This document shows positions 53,772 to 61,766 of a stretch of DNA of 64,000 bases, piece by piece. The notes beneath the pieces are model-generated. The model made no database searches. It had not been told where the DNA came from and was given only the letters and a program-made list of their open reading frames with translations. This stretch comes from Nitrospira sp. Lineage in GTDB: Bacteria; Nitrospirota; Nitrospiria; Nitrospirales; Nitrospiraceae. The position numbers and the translations under genes were made by a program. The stretch lies in assembly GCA_018242665.1 (NCBI GenBank), contig JAFEBL010000045.1, positions 41,163-105,162 on the forward strand. The letters run 5' to 3'. Within the stretch, counting starts at the first letter, position 1. Each line of letters opens with the position of its first letter.

Positions 53772-55088
53772 ATGCCCCTCTATACCCAGGTGCTCATCGC
53801 CGTGATTGTCGGCGGTCTGCTCGGGGTGATCTTCGGCCAGGACCCGTACCTCGGAGGCATCACGAACGCGCAGCTGGGCAAGCTCGGCATGGTCGTCGTG
53901 CAGTTGCTGAAGACGCTCGCCATTCCGCTGATCTTTTTTGCCATCCTCGATGCGCTCATCCGCACCAGCTTGCCGCTGAGCCAGGGCACCAGACTGCTGG
54001 TGATCTGTCTGGTCAACGTGACGGTGGCGATGACCATCGGCCTGGTAATCATGAACACCTGGCAACCGGGCCTGTCCTGGCAAGGCCATGTCGATCAATT
54101 GCTACAGGTCGTGCCCGGCTCCAAAGGCCCGGCCAAGGTGGCGACTTCACAAACGCCCATCGAAGATCTCGCCGCCTATATTCCGCGCACGATCCTGTCG
54201 CCCTTCTCCACCAACAACATCATCGGTGTCGTGTTGCTGGCTCTGGTCCTCGGCTCATTCCTGCGCCGCCTGCACACCAAGGCGGCCAGAACCGGCGTGG
54301 AGGATCATGCAGTCGTGCGCGTAGTCGAATGGGTCTACGAATGGCTGGTGCGTATTCTCAGTTGGATCATTCACCTGGTGCCGCTGGCGGTGTTCGGCGT
54401 GGTGGCGCAGGTGGTGGGCAAGTCGGGCGTGGGGGTCTTCTCGGTGCTCTGGATTTTTCTGGTGGCCATGCTCGCAGGGCTGACGATCCATGCCTTCATT
54501 TATTACCCGCTGGTCGCCTGGTTCGTGGGGAAGAAATCGCCGAAGGTCTATGTGGGGGAGGGGGCCGACGCGATCATGACGGCCATGTCCTGCAACAGCA
54601 GCCTGGCGACCGTGCCGGTCACGCTCCAGTGCCTGCACCGGATGAATGTGTCCGCGCAATCAGCGCGCCTCGCGGCCTGTGTCGGCACGAACCTGAACAA
54701 CGACGGCATCACGCTCTACGAAGCGATGGCTGCGCTGTTTCTCGCCCAGGCGTTGGGGTATGACCTATCACTGACGAGCCAGTTCCTGATCGTCGCGGCC
54801 TCGATCATTGCCGGGGCCGGCGTGGCGGGCATTCCCGAGGCGGGCCTGATCGTGTTGCCGCTCGTGCTGTCGGCGGCCGGCCTACCGGATACCGTGATCG
54901 CCGCCGCCATTCCTCTCATCATGACGGTGGACTGGATCATCGCCCGCGCCCGCTCCGGCGTAAACGTCATGAGCGACATGCTCGTGGCCATTCTCCTGGA
55001 TGCGGGACTGCGAAAGCCGGCCGCTGAACCGGCTGTGGCACGCTACCAGTCCGAGACCGTCCGACGGTCCGAATCTCCGCTCTCCTAA
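53772..55088 (+). CDS. Dicarboxylate/amino acid:cation symporter (DAACS)
   Basis: 438 residues with about eight transmembrane helices and two hairpins. 'QVLIAVIVGGLLGVIFGQDP' begins the protein; 'TAMSCNSSLATVPVTLQCLH' is the serine-rich HP1, 'GTNLNNDGITLYEAMAALFL' the conserved TM7 (NMDGT here NNDGI) and 'GVAGIPEAGLIVLPLVLSAA' HP2. It would import dicarboxylates or acidic amino acids with Na+ or H+. The ATG at 53772 matches the family start; 53736 is possible. The altered TM7 motif suggests a different substrate or coupling. Confidence 0.88.
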   Translation: MPLYTQVLIAVIVGGLLGVIFGQDPYLGGITNAQLGKLGMVVVQLLKTLAIPLIFFAILDALIRTSLPLSQGTRLLVICLVNVTVAMTIGLVIMNTWQPGLSWQGHVDQLLQVVPGSKGPAKVATSQTPIEDLAAYIPRTILSPFSTNNIIGVVLLALVLGSFLRRLHTKAARTGVEDHAVVRVVEWVYEWLVRILSWIIHLVPLAVFGVVAQVVGKSGVGVFSVLWIFLVAMLAGLTIHAFIYYPLVAWFVGKKSPKVYVGEGADAIMTAMSCNSSLATVPVTLQCLHRMNVSAQSARLAACVGTNLNNDGITLYEAMAALFLAQALGYDLSLTSQFLIVAASIIAGAGVAGIPEAGLIVLPLVLSAAGLPDTVIAAAIPLIMTVDWIIARARSGVNVMSDMLVAILLDAGLRKPAAEPAVARYQSETVRRSESPLS

Positions 55089-55134
55089 TCGCTCATCCGC
55101 TCAGCGCGTCCCCGGCCTGTATTCCCTCATACCC

Positions 55135-56316
55135 TCACGGCCGCATGTCGGCGCGTAACGACTCTCCGCGAAAGTGATTCGGCAACAGCATGATGCAGTT
55201 GGGATTGAACCCCTGCGATTTCAGCGTGTCGATGCTGCCCACGACTTTGCCGCCGTTCCGAAGATCGATCACCGTCACGGAACCGTCGCTCATGCCTTCC
55301 AGATTGAGCAGGCTGTTCTGCACGAACAGGTAATGCTCATCGGGTGAGAGCAGGGTGTGGTGCGCGCCGTTGGCGGCAGGAATGGCCTGCAAAAATTTCG
55401 GGTGGCGCGGATCGCTGTTGTCATACACATTCACGAAGCCCGGCTTCGCCGTGGTGACGAACAGGCGGTCGCCCTTGGCGTTGTAGAGCATTTCCAGCGG
55501 CATGCCCTGTTGCCGCGGGCCGAAGTCATCGATCTCTTGGAACGAGAAGGAAGACGTCGTGGGGTCCCAGACTCCGGCCCAGAGCGTGCCTTCCAGCATG
55601 TTGGTGATGTGAACCACGGGCGGCGTCGCGTTCGGCGAAAACATCACTTCGACCGGCGCGGATTTCGCGGGAGCCGGCTTGGACGACACGCGATGGGTCG
55701 AGAGCACTGCGCCCGTGCTGGCCTCGATTACCGTGACGGAATCACCCGCCTCGGACATGTCGGGCTTGACTGTGCTGGTGATCAACACGCGGTTGATGCC
55801 GTTGTGAATCGCAATGCCGTGCGGGTACTGCACCGAGACCGGCGCTCCGGCGCTCGTCCGCACGACCTTGGTGGGCCGGTCGGTGACGGCATCACCCATG
55901 ATCACCGTGCTCGATCCCATGCAGGTGAGGAACCAGGTGCGGTTGTCCTCCGACACCACCAGGTCTTCGAGCACTTGGCACTCCGGCACGTCGATGGCGC
56001 GCAGGCGATAGGGGAAGCGCGTCAGATCCACGGCATGCAGCACGCTCTTGTTCAGCGCGGTGATGTAGGCTTTGGTCCGGTCGCGGTTGAAGAAAATGTG
56101 GTGGGCGACGAGGTCCGGCGGCAGCGGCACTTCCATCAAGATTTTGCCGAAGTCGGCAGACTCGGGATCGATCTCCATAATCGCGATCCCTTCACGGCGC
56201 ACCGGCTGATTGGGCTTGCTCTCATAGTTGAGGAGTGCCAGCAGTTCAGCCGAAGCCAGCGAGCTACAGGAGAGGAACAGCAGGCAAAAAAAGGTGAGGA
56301 GTCGGACGCGTGTCAT
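55135..56316 (-). CDS. Secreted YncE-like beta-propeller protein
   Basis: 393 residues. Signal peptide 'LLTFFCLLFLSCSSLASAEL' at the N-terminus, then repeated blade segments: 'GIAIMEIDPESADFGKIL', 'TVIMGDAVTDRPTKVVRTS', 'GIAIHNGINRVLITSTVKPD', 'SVTVIEASTGAVLSTHRV', 'GFVNVYDNSDPRHPKFLQAI' and 'GSVTVIDLRNGGKVVGSI'. This is the pattern of periplasmic seven-blade propellers. No heme motif or catalytic signature is visible. Convergent with the symporter. Confidence 0.75.
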   Translation of the reverse strand: MTRVRLLTFFCLLFLSCSSLASAELLALLNYESKPNQPVRREGIAIMEIDPESADFGKILMEVPLPPDLVAHHIFFNRDRTKAYITALNKSVLHAVDLTRFPYRLRAIDVPECQVLEDLVVSEDNRTWFLTCMGSSTVIMGDAVTDRPTKVVRTSAGAPVSVQYPHGIAIHNGINRVLITSTVKPDMSEAGDSVTVIEASTGAVLSTHRVSSKPAPAKSAPVEVMFSPNATPPVVHITNMLEGTLWAGVWDPTTSSFSFQEIDDFGPRQQGMPLEMLYNAKGDRLFVTTAKPGFVNVYDNSDPRHPKFLQAIPAANGAHHTLLSPDEHYLFVQNSLLNLEGMSDGSVTVIDLRNGGKVVGSIDTLKSQGFNPNCIMLLPNHFRGESLRADMRP

Positions 56317-56513
56317 GGTCAGCCTCCTTGGAGAGAGTAAGGCGGAAGAGCAGTGAAAAGGGTACTCCTGTAATGGGACATACGCAAGCGCTGCTCAGTG
56401 AAATGGAAGCATTTGTGGCAGGGAGGATCCAACGTGTGAATCGAGATCATGGTCACTTCTTAAATGTTTGAAAGGTAAGCAGTGAACACGTGGGCTTGAG
56501 TGATTTGCCGTGA

Positions 56514-56531
56514 TTCATGTATATACATGAA
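56514..56531. promoter_or_regulatory. Perfect 18-bp palindrome over the brnT start (probable BrnA operator)
   Basis: TTCATGTATATACATGAA reads the same on both strands, and includes the brnT ATG at 56527. BrnT/BrnA loci are known to be autoregulated by the antitoxin binding inverted repeats near the promoter; this is the obvious candidate here. Confidence 0.6.
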
Positions 56532-56816
56532 GGTGTTTACCTGGGATATTGCCAAGGCCATCACTAATTTCGAGAAACACGCTGTTCCGTTTGAGGAAGC
56601 AGCGACCGTATTTGATGATTCGGACGCGTTAGACGGTGAGGATCCAGGCCATTCAGCCCAGGAATCAAGACGGCGGCGCATCGGACTATCCGTATCAGGC
56701 CGTGTCCTATCGTTGTGTACACAATCCGGAGGGTGGGCCATGAAAAAGAAACGATCCGCATCATTAGCGCAAGGCAGGCGAGTCGCAAGGAACGTCAGGC
56801 ATATGCCGGACTCTGA
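56527..56816 (+). pseudogene. brnT: BrnT-type toxin gene with frameshift
   Basis: Codons from 56527 give a good BrnT start: 'FTWDIAKAITNFEKHAVPFE', 'EAATVFDDSDAL', 'IGLSVSGRVLS'. After about 56717 the family sequence moves to another frame: 'VVYTIRRVGHEKETIRIISA', 'RQASRKERQAYAGL', stop at 56814-56816. A one-base loss near 56710-56722 would explain this. In the original frame there is no stop; the frame runs on to the brnA end at 57033, so the strand could make a fused protein of about 168 residues (first 63-65 toxin residues plus antitoxin). BrnT is a RelE-fold ribonuclease; the shift removes its C-terminal catalytic part. Confidence 0.8.
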
Positions 56817-57033
56817 AATCGACTTTTCAGACATTCCTGAGGCGACGGACGACGAACTCAAGCGTATGCGCCGGGTCGGTAGACCGGCAAGCGGCATGGC
56901 GAAGCAACTCATTGCCATCAGGCTTTCGCCGAAACTCTTGAGTCAGCTTCGAAAGATGGCAGCAAAGCAAAAGAAGCCCTATCAAACGTTGATCCACGAG
57001 CTGCTGGAGAAAGCCGCATCCAGAGCGGCATAA
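56803..57033 (+). CDS. brnA: BrnA-type antitoxin
   Basis: 76 residues from the ATG at 56803. 'DFSDIPEATDDELKRMRRVG' and 'QLIAIRLSPKLLSQLRKMAA' with 'PYQTLIHELLEKAA' match BrnA, a ribbon-helix-helix antitoxin that binds BrnT and DNA. It overlaps the shifted brnT end by 14 bases as in intact loci. It is also in frame with the 5' part of brnT, so it may be made either alone or as the tail of a fusion protein. Confidence 0.8.
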   Translation: MPDSEIDFSDIPEATDDELKRMRRVGRPASGMAKQLIAIRLSPKLLSQLRKMAAKQKKPYQTLIHELLEKAASRAA

Positions 57034-57219
57034 GCTTCCATACTGGTTGGCGGTGCATGAAGATACAGGTACAGACGTCGAAAGCGATTTGTGACAACTG
57101 CTGAAAGCGTTTCGCGGCCTATGACTGACAGCAGAGGAAGATTGAATATGATCAAGTCCAAGTGAGCAAAGTTGGAGTCCGGCGGGTGGACAGGCGGAAC
57201 CGTGGAGAACTTTCTCGGC

Positions 57220-57489
57220 ATGTCGAAGGCAGAATTGGCGCTCATCGACATGAAGCTGGCCCTCAGCCGGAGCTTGCGCGACCGACGGAATAAACAGGGC
57301 CTCTCACAAGTCCAGCTCGCCGAACGCCTTCAATCCAGCCAATCGCGCGTAGCGAAGATGGAAGCCGGAGATCCGTCTGTGTCCATGGATCTTCTTGTCA
57401 GTTCGCTCCTGCTTCTCGGTGCGAGTTCCAACGACCTGGCCAACACTATCCGGGGCGAAGGCCGGAGCAAGAAGGGGCGAGCAGCATAG
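57220..57489 (+). CDS. XRE-family helix-turn-helix regulator (orphan antitoxin-like)
   Basis: 89 residues from the ATG at 57220 (a longer frame begins at 57172). The HTH is 'LSQVQLAERLQSSQSRVAKM', followed by 'EAGDPSVSMDLLVSSLLLLG', the form seen in HigA-type antitoxins. No toxin gene precedes it in the 186 bases after brnA and the next gene is unrelated, so it is an orphan or a regulator of unknown targets. Confidence 0.75.
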   Translation: MSKAELALIDMKLALSRSLRDRRNKQGLSQVQLAERLQSSQSRVAKMEAGDPSVSMDLLVSSLLLLGASSNDLANTIRGEGRSKKGRAA

Positions 57490-57583
57490 TCGTCCCTTCT
57501 CTCCAAACCATGGGCCCGTGAGATCGTGGACTCACGACTCAACCCTCACCACTTCAGGCTTCCCGCGTTTCCCGACGACTCTG

Positions 57584-57616
57584 CACGTTTTACGTTTCAC
57601 CTTTTACGTTTCACGC
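57584..57616. repeat. GTGAAACG-type degenerate repeat, copy 3
   Basis: CACGTTTTACGTTTCACC then TTTTACGTTTCACGC, two tandem units, in the gap between the XRE gene and the repeat protein. Opposite-strand match to 52192-52257. Confidence 0.6.
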
Positions 57617-57692
57617 CCGAGAGTGACCTAGGATGTCACGGCGGGGGAGTATGCTGCCGGCAAGGTGGATAGAGACACAAAGGGAGGACACC

Positions 57693-58058
57693 ATGCGACA
57701 GGCAGCGCTGGTCTGGGCATTCCTACTCGTCGCGATGGCCGGCACAGGCCGGGCAGACCAGGGCTTCGACGAGAAGTACCAGCGCGACTTTAACATCTTC
57801 AATCCCATCAACCAGTACCAGCCCGCCAACCCGCTCAATCCCATCAACGCCTACGATCCGGCGAATCCGTTTAATCCGATCAACAAATTCGATCCCGGCA
57901 ACCCCGCCAATCCGATCAACCAGTTCAACCCCAACAATCCTTTCAATCCGGTGAATCGGTATCGTCCGGAGAATCCGCTGAATCCGATCAATGAGTTCAA
58001 TCCCACCGTGCCGTTTGCGCCGTTGAATGGTGGGGGAGGGAAGGGGAAGAGGCGGTGA
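57693..58058 (+). CDS. Secreted protein of 12-residue Asn-Pro repeats
   Basis: 121 residues. Signal peptide (about 1-21, 'LVWAFLLVAMAGTGRA'), a short linker, then six tandem 12-residue units from residue 42 to 113: YQPANPLNPINA, YDPANPFNPINK, FDPGNPANPINQ, FNPNNPFNPVNR, YRPENPLNPINE and FNPTVPFAPLNG. A partial unit (FNIFNPINQ) comes before. The pattern is aromatic-x-P-x-N-P-x-N-P-I-N-x. The tail is 'GGGKGKRR'. GGGAGG lies upstream of the ATG. No family recognised; it could form an extended surface or matrix polymer. The DNA repeats (36 bp) differ at silent sites, so the protein pattern is under selection. Confidence 0.75.
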   Translation: MRQAALVWAFLLVAMAGTGRADQGFDEKYQRDFNIFNPINQYQPANPLNPINAYDPANPFNPINKFDPGNPANPINQFNPNNPFNPVNRYRPENPLNPINEFNPTVPFAPLNGGGGKGKRR

Positions 58059-58231
58059 ACGGTTTTCTCATTTCCACATGATTGAAAGCACGTAGGACAA
58101 AAGGATGTCTCTGAATGCAGCTCGGTAGGCTGCTAGGCGATCTTGCCGGTAAAAATGCGGGTGATAAAAAGGATTGAAAAAGGTATTCTTCGGGCGGCCT
58201 GTTCCAGAATTATACAAACTGAGCTGAATTG

Positions 58232-61039
58232 ATGCCGACGCCGGAAGAGAAAGCCCGCCAGAAAATCGATGCGATGCTGGTCAGTGCAGGCTGGGTCGTC
58301 CAGGACTTCAAGCAAGCACACATCCGCGCAAATAGAGGAGTCGCCTTACGAAATTTCCCACTGACCAGCGGCCACGGATTTGCGGATTATCTGCTCTATG
58401 TCGATGGCAACGCCGCCGGAATAGTTGAGGCCAAGAAAGAGGGCTACACCCTGACGGGTGTAGAGATGCAATCAGAGAAATACAGCAAGGGCCTCCCGCA
58501 AGATCTCCCGGTCATTACGCGTCCGCTGCCGTTCCTCTATCAGAGCACCGGCGCAGAAACCCGCTTCACGAACGGCCTCGATCCCCAGCCGCGCAGCCGC
58601 TTTGTATTCAGCTTCCATCGTCCCGACACACTCGCGGCCTTTATCCCGAAGTACAGTGAGGCCCCCAGAGAGCTGCATGGCGCATCTCTGGCTGCAGAAG
58701 CAGCACCGACATTACGGGGGCGATTGAGAACGTTGCCGCCGCTGAGCACCAGCGGCCTCTGGCCTGCCCAAATCACCGCCATTACCAATCTTGAAAAGTC
58801 GCTGGCCCAGGATCGTCCCCGTGCCCTCATTCAAATGGCCACCGGCAGCGGCAAGACGTTCACCGCCATCAACTTCATCTATCGCTTGATCAAGTTCGGC
58901 GGTGCGCAACGTATCCTCTTCCTCGTCGATCGCGGCAACCTCGGCGATCAAACGTTGAAGGAATTTCAGCAGTACGTCTCGCCCTACAACAACTTCAAGT
59001 TCACGGAAGAGTTTATCGTCCAACGGCTGGCGGGCAATACCTTGGATACCACCGCGCGTGTTTGCATCGGTACCATTCAGCGCATGTATTCCATGCTGAA
59101 AGGCCGGGATCTGTCAGAAGAGGACGAGGAAGCCTCCGTTGCCGGCCTCCAACGGCTCTTCAAGAAACCCGAGCCGTTGGACTACAATCCGGCCATTCCG
59201 ATTGAGACCTTCGACATCATCGTCACCGACGAATGCCACCGTTCCATCTACAATCTCTGGGCGCAGGTGTTGGAATACTTCGACGCCCACCTCATCGGCC
59301 TCACTGCCACGCCCAACAAACAGACCTTCGGCTTTTTCAATCAGAACCTCGTCATGGAATACAACCACGAGCAGGCTGTAGCCGACGGTGTCAACGTCAA
59401 CTACGACGTGTACCGCATCCGCACCGCCATTACACAGGCAGGCTCCACCGTGGAGGCCGGATATAGCGTACAGTTGATGAATCGGGAAACACGGACGAAA
59501 CGTTGGGAAAGACTTGATGACGACTTCGCCTACGACCCGGACCAGCTCGATCGCGACGTCGTTGCCCCCGACCAGATCCGTACCATCGTCAAGGCCTTCA
59601 GAGACAAGCTCTTCACCGATATCTTTCCCGGCCGCACCGAGGTCCCCAAGACCCTCATCTTCGCCAAAGACGATGCCCACGCGGAAAACATCGTTGAAAT
59701 TCTCCGCGAGGAATTCGGCAAGGGTAACGAATTCGCGCAGAAGATCACCTACCGCACCACCGGAGTAAATCCCAAAGACCTCATCAAGAGCTTTCGCAAC
59801 AGCTACCATCCCCGCATCGCCGTCACCGTGGACATGATCGCCACCGGCACCGACATCAAGCCGGTCGAGATCGTCGTCTTCATGCGTGCCGTCAAATCCC
59901 GCACCTTCTTCGAGCAGATGAAGGGCCGCGGAGTTCGCGTCATCAAGCCTGATGATCTCAAGGCTGTTACGCCCGATGCCACGACCAAAGACCACTTCGT
60001 CATCGTCGATGCCGTCGGCGTCTGCGAGCGGGACAAGACCGACGCGCGGCCAATGGAGAAAAAGCCCAGCGTCGCCTTCGACAAATTGCTCCAAGCCGTT
60101 GCGTTGGGGAATACGGAAGAAGACGTGCTTACCAGTATCGCCGGACGGCTGGCCCGCATGGAGCACCGAATTACGAAAGCCGATGAACAGGCTATCAGCA
60201 AAGCCAGCGGCGGCTACTCACTCAACGACTTGAGCCGTCGGCTCGTCGAAGCAGTCAATCCCGATAGGCAGGAAGAGCGAGCCAGACAACAGTTCGGAAC
60301 GGACAAGCCGAGCGAACAACAGATTCAGCAGGCAACAGCCGTCCTCTTACAAGAAGCGGCCAAGCCGTTTCACGATCCGAAGTTCCGTGAAATTCTGATC
60401 GAAATCAAAAAGAAAAACGAACTGACGATCGACCATGTCAGTCAGGATCAAATCATCGAAGCAGGTTTCAGCACCGACTCCCTGGCTCGTGCCCGCACCA
60501 TCGTGCAGTCGTTCGAACAGTTCATCCAAAAGCACAAAGACGAGATCACCGCCTTGCAGATTCTCTACAGCAAGCCCTACAACCAGCGCCTCACCTTCGA
60601 GAGCGTCAAGGAACTGGCCGACGCCATCGAAAAGCCGCCCTACCTCTGGAACGAATCCCAACTCTGGCAGGCCTACACCGCGCTGGAAAAGTCGAAGGTG
60701 AAAGGCGCCAGCGGCAAGCGCATCCTGACGGATTTGGTTTCCCTTGTCCGCTTCGCCATCCACCAGGACAATGAACTGGTGCCGTTTCCTGAGAGAGTCA
60801 ACTCCAACTTCAATGCCTGGCTGGGAGATCAGGAACGCGGAGGGAAGAAGTTCACCGACGAACAGCGGCAGTGGCTCAGCATGATTCGCGACCACATTGC
60901 GGCGAATATGGGCATAGGACCAGACGACTTGGAGTACGCACCGTTTTCCCAGGCGGGTGGTTTGGGAAGAGCCCATCGATTGTTTCCGGAAGGCCTTCAG
61001 ACCATAATAGAAAGCCTGAATGTGGCCCTGGTGGCCTAA
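58232..61039 (+). CDS. hsdR: Type I restriction enzyme R subunit
   Basis: 935 residues. An N-terminal PD-(D/E)xK nuclease ('GHGFADYLLYVDGNAAGIVE', Asp52, Glu66-Ala-Lys68) is followed by the SF2 motor: Walker A 'QMATGSGKTFTAINF' (202-209), motif II 'DECH' at 333-336 in 'IIVTDECHRSIYNLW', motif III 'GLTATP', and motif VI 'FFEQMKGRGVRVI'. The C-terminal EcoEI-type helical domain ends 'AYAPFSQ'-like 'LEYAPFSQAGGLGRAHRLFP'. It translocates and cuts unmodified DNA with HsdM and HsdS. ATG at 58232 chosen; a TTG precedes it by one codon. Confidence 0.95.
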   Translation: MPTPEEKARQKIDAMLVSAGWVVQDFKQAHIRANRGVALRNFPLTSGHGFADYLLYVDGNAAGIVEAKKEGYTLTGVEMQSEKYSKGLPQDLPVITRPLPFLYQSTGAETRFTNGLDPQPRSRFVFSFHRPDTLAAFIPKYSEAPRELHGASLAAEAAPTLRGRLRTLPPLSTSGLWPAQITAITNLEKSLAQDRPRALIQMATGSGKTFTAINFIYRLIKFGGAQRILFLVDRGNLGDQTLKEFQQYVSPYNNFKFTEEFIVQRLAGNTLDTTARVCIGTIQRMYSMLKGRDLSEEDEEASVAGLQRLFKKPEPLDYNPAIPIETFDIIVTDECHRSIYNLWAQVLEYFDAHLIGLTATPNKQTFGFFNQNLVMEYNHEQAVADGVNVNYDVYRIRTAITQAGSTVEAGYSVQLMNRETRTKRWERLDDDFAYDPDQLDRDVVAPDQIRTIVKAFRDKLFTDIFPGRTEVPKTLIFAKDDAHAENIVEILREEFGKGNEFAQKITYRTTGVNPKDLIKSFRNSYHPRIAVTVDMIATGTDIKPVEIVVFMRAVKSRTFFEQMKGRGVRVIKPDDLKAVTPDATTKDHFVIVDAVGVCERDKTDARPMEKKPSVAFDKLLQAVALGNTEEDVLTSIAGRLARMEHRITKADEQAISKASGGYSLNDLSRRLVEAVNPDRQEERARQQFGTDKPSEQQIQQATAVLLQEAAKPFHDPKFREILIEIKKKNELTIDHVSQDQIIEAGFSTDSLARARTIVQSFEQFIQKHKDEITALQILYSKPYNQRLTFESVKELADAIEKPPYLWNESQLWQAYTALEKSKVKGASGKRILTDLVSLVRFAIHQDNELVPFPERVNSNFNAWLGDQERGGKKFTDEQRQWLSMIRDHIAANMGIGPDDLEYAPFSQAGGLGRAHRLFPEGLQTIIESLNVALVA

Positions 61040-61054
61040 AGGAGGAGTATCCTG

Positions 61055-61285
61055 ATGTCTCCCAATGCCAAGAAGATTTTGGAAGAGGCGATGCAGTTGG
61101 AGCCCAATTCACGGGCGATGATTGCCGAAACATTATTAGAGAGCCTAGACTTTGAAGAGGACTTCCAGGTGTCCCAGGCATGGCGGGATGAGATTCAGCG
61201 TCGCGGCGACCAGATCGATCGCGGAGAAGTCGAGTTGATCAACTCTGATGCGGTCATGGCTGAACTTCGGAAGAAGTATGCCTGA
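61055..61285 (+). CDS. Antitoxin of ParE-type module (addiction module protein family)
   Basis: 76 residues. 'KKILEEAMQLEPNSRAMIAE' then 'TLLESLD' is the start of the addiction-module antitoxin family that pairs with RelE/ParE toxins; 'WRDEIQRRGDQIDRGEVELI' is also typical. AAAGGAGGAG gives a strong ribosome-binding site. The stop overlaps the toxin start by one base. Confidence 0.85.
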   Translation: MSPNAKKILEEAMQLEPNSRAMIAETLLESLDFEEDFQVSQAWRDEIQRRGDQIDRGEVELINSDAVMAELRKKYA

Positions 61286-61578
61286 TGCGAGTCTTGTGGC
61301 ATCCGGAGGCCAGGACCGAGGCTCATGAGGCAGCAAGGTTTTACGCGGAACGGCAGCCGGGCCTCGACCGGCGATTTCTCGACCTCCTAGAAGATGCCCT
61401 TCACAGAATCAGTCGTCGCCCCCAGCTGTATCCAAAAGTTGAGGGTGATATCCACAAGTGCAGGCTTCCCCGCTTCCCATACGGCGTCATCTATCGGACA
61501 AAACCTGAGACAGTCGAAATCCTCGCAATCATGCACCTGAATCGGGAGCCTGGATACTGGAAGGCACGATCGGGATAA
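61285..61578 (+). CDS. RelE/ParE-family toxin
   Basis: 97 residues. 'VLWHPEARTEAHEAARFYAE', 'LDLLEDALHRISRRPQLYPK', 'CRLPRFPYGVIYRTKPETVE' and 'ILAIMHLNREPGYWKAR' match RelE/ParE toxins (mRNA cleavage or gyrase poisoning). It is translationally coupled to the antitoxin. The module sits inside the hsdR-hsdS gap, where it could enforce retention of the restriction locus. Confidence 0.88.
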   Translation: MRVLWHPEARTEAHEAARFYAERQPGLDRRFLDLLEDALHRISRRPQLYPKVEGDIHKCRLPRFPYGVIYRTKPETVEILAIMHLNREPGYWKARSG

Positions 61579-61603
61579 GAGGGCCTTCCGATCTCGGCAT
61601 GGC

Positions 61604-61756
61604 CGCGACCACGGCGCGGAAAACCGGAACATCGAGAAGAACGACTTCGAGCTGGCACCGTTCAATCAGGAAGGCGGGTTAGGGAAGGTGCATCAGGTTT
61701 TTGGTAGTGAGTTGAATAAGATCATTGAAGAGTTGAACGGGGCTTTGGCAGCCTAA
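61604..61756 (+). pseudogene. Relic of a second hsdR 3' end
   Basis: 51 codons ending in TAA: 'RDHGAENRNIEKNDFELAPF', then 'NQEGGLGKVHQVFGSELNKI', then 'IEELNGALAA'. This aligns without gaps with the end of the intact HsdR ('LEYAPFSQAGGLGRAHRLFP', 'EGLQTIIESLNVALVA') at roughly half identity, but has no start codon or upstream homology and lies just after the toxin gene and 10 bases before hsdS. It is a remnant, probably of the hsdR originally adjacent to this hsdS. Confidence 0.75.
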
Positions 61757-61766
61757 GCAGCCTAAT

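Noticed and set aside
55357..56340. Plus-strand open frame of 327 codons
   Set aside because: Antisense to the YncE-like gene; the translation is His/Arg-rich without domains, while the minus strand shows a signal peptide and blades.
57816..58031. 36-bp periodic repeats resembling a CRISPR array
   Set aside because: The period is a 12-codon protein repeat in a signal-peptide-bearing frame; there are no constant repeats with unique spacers.
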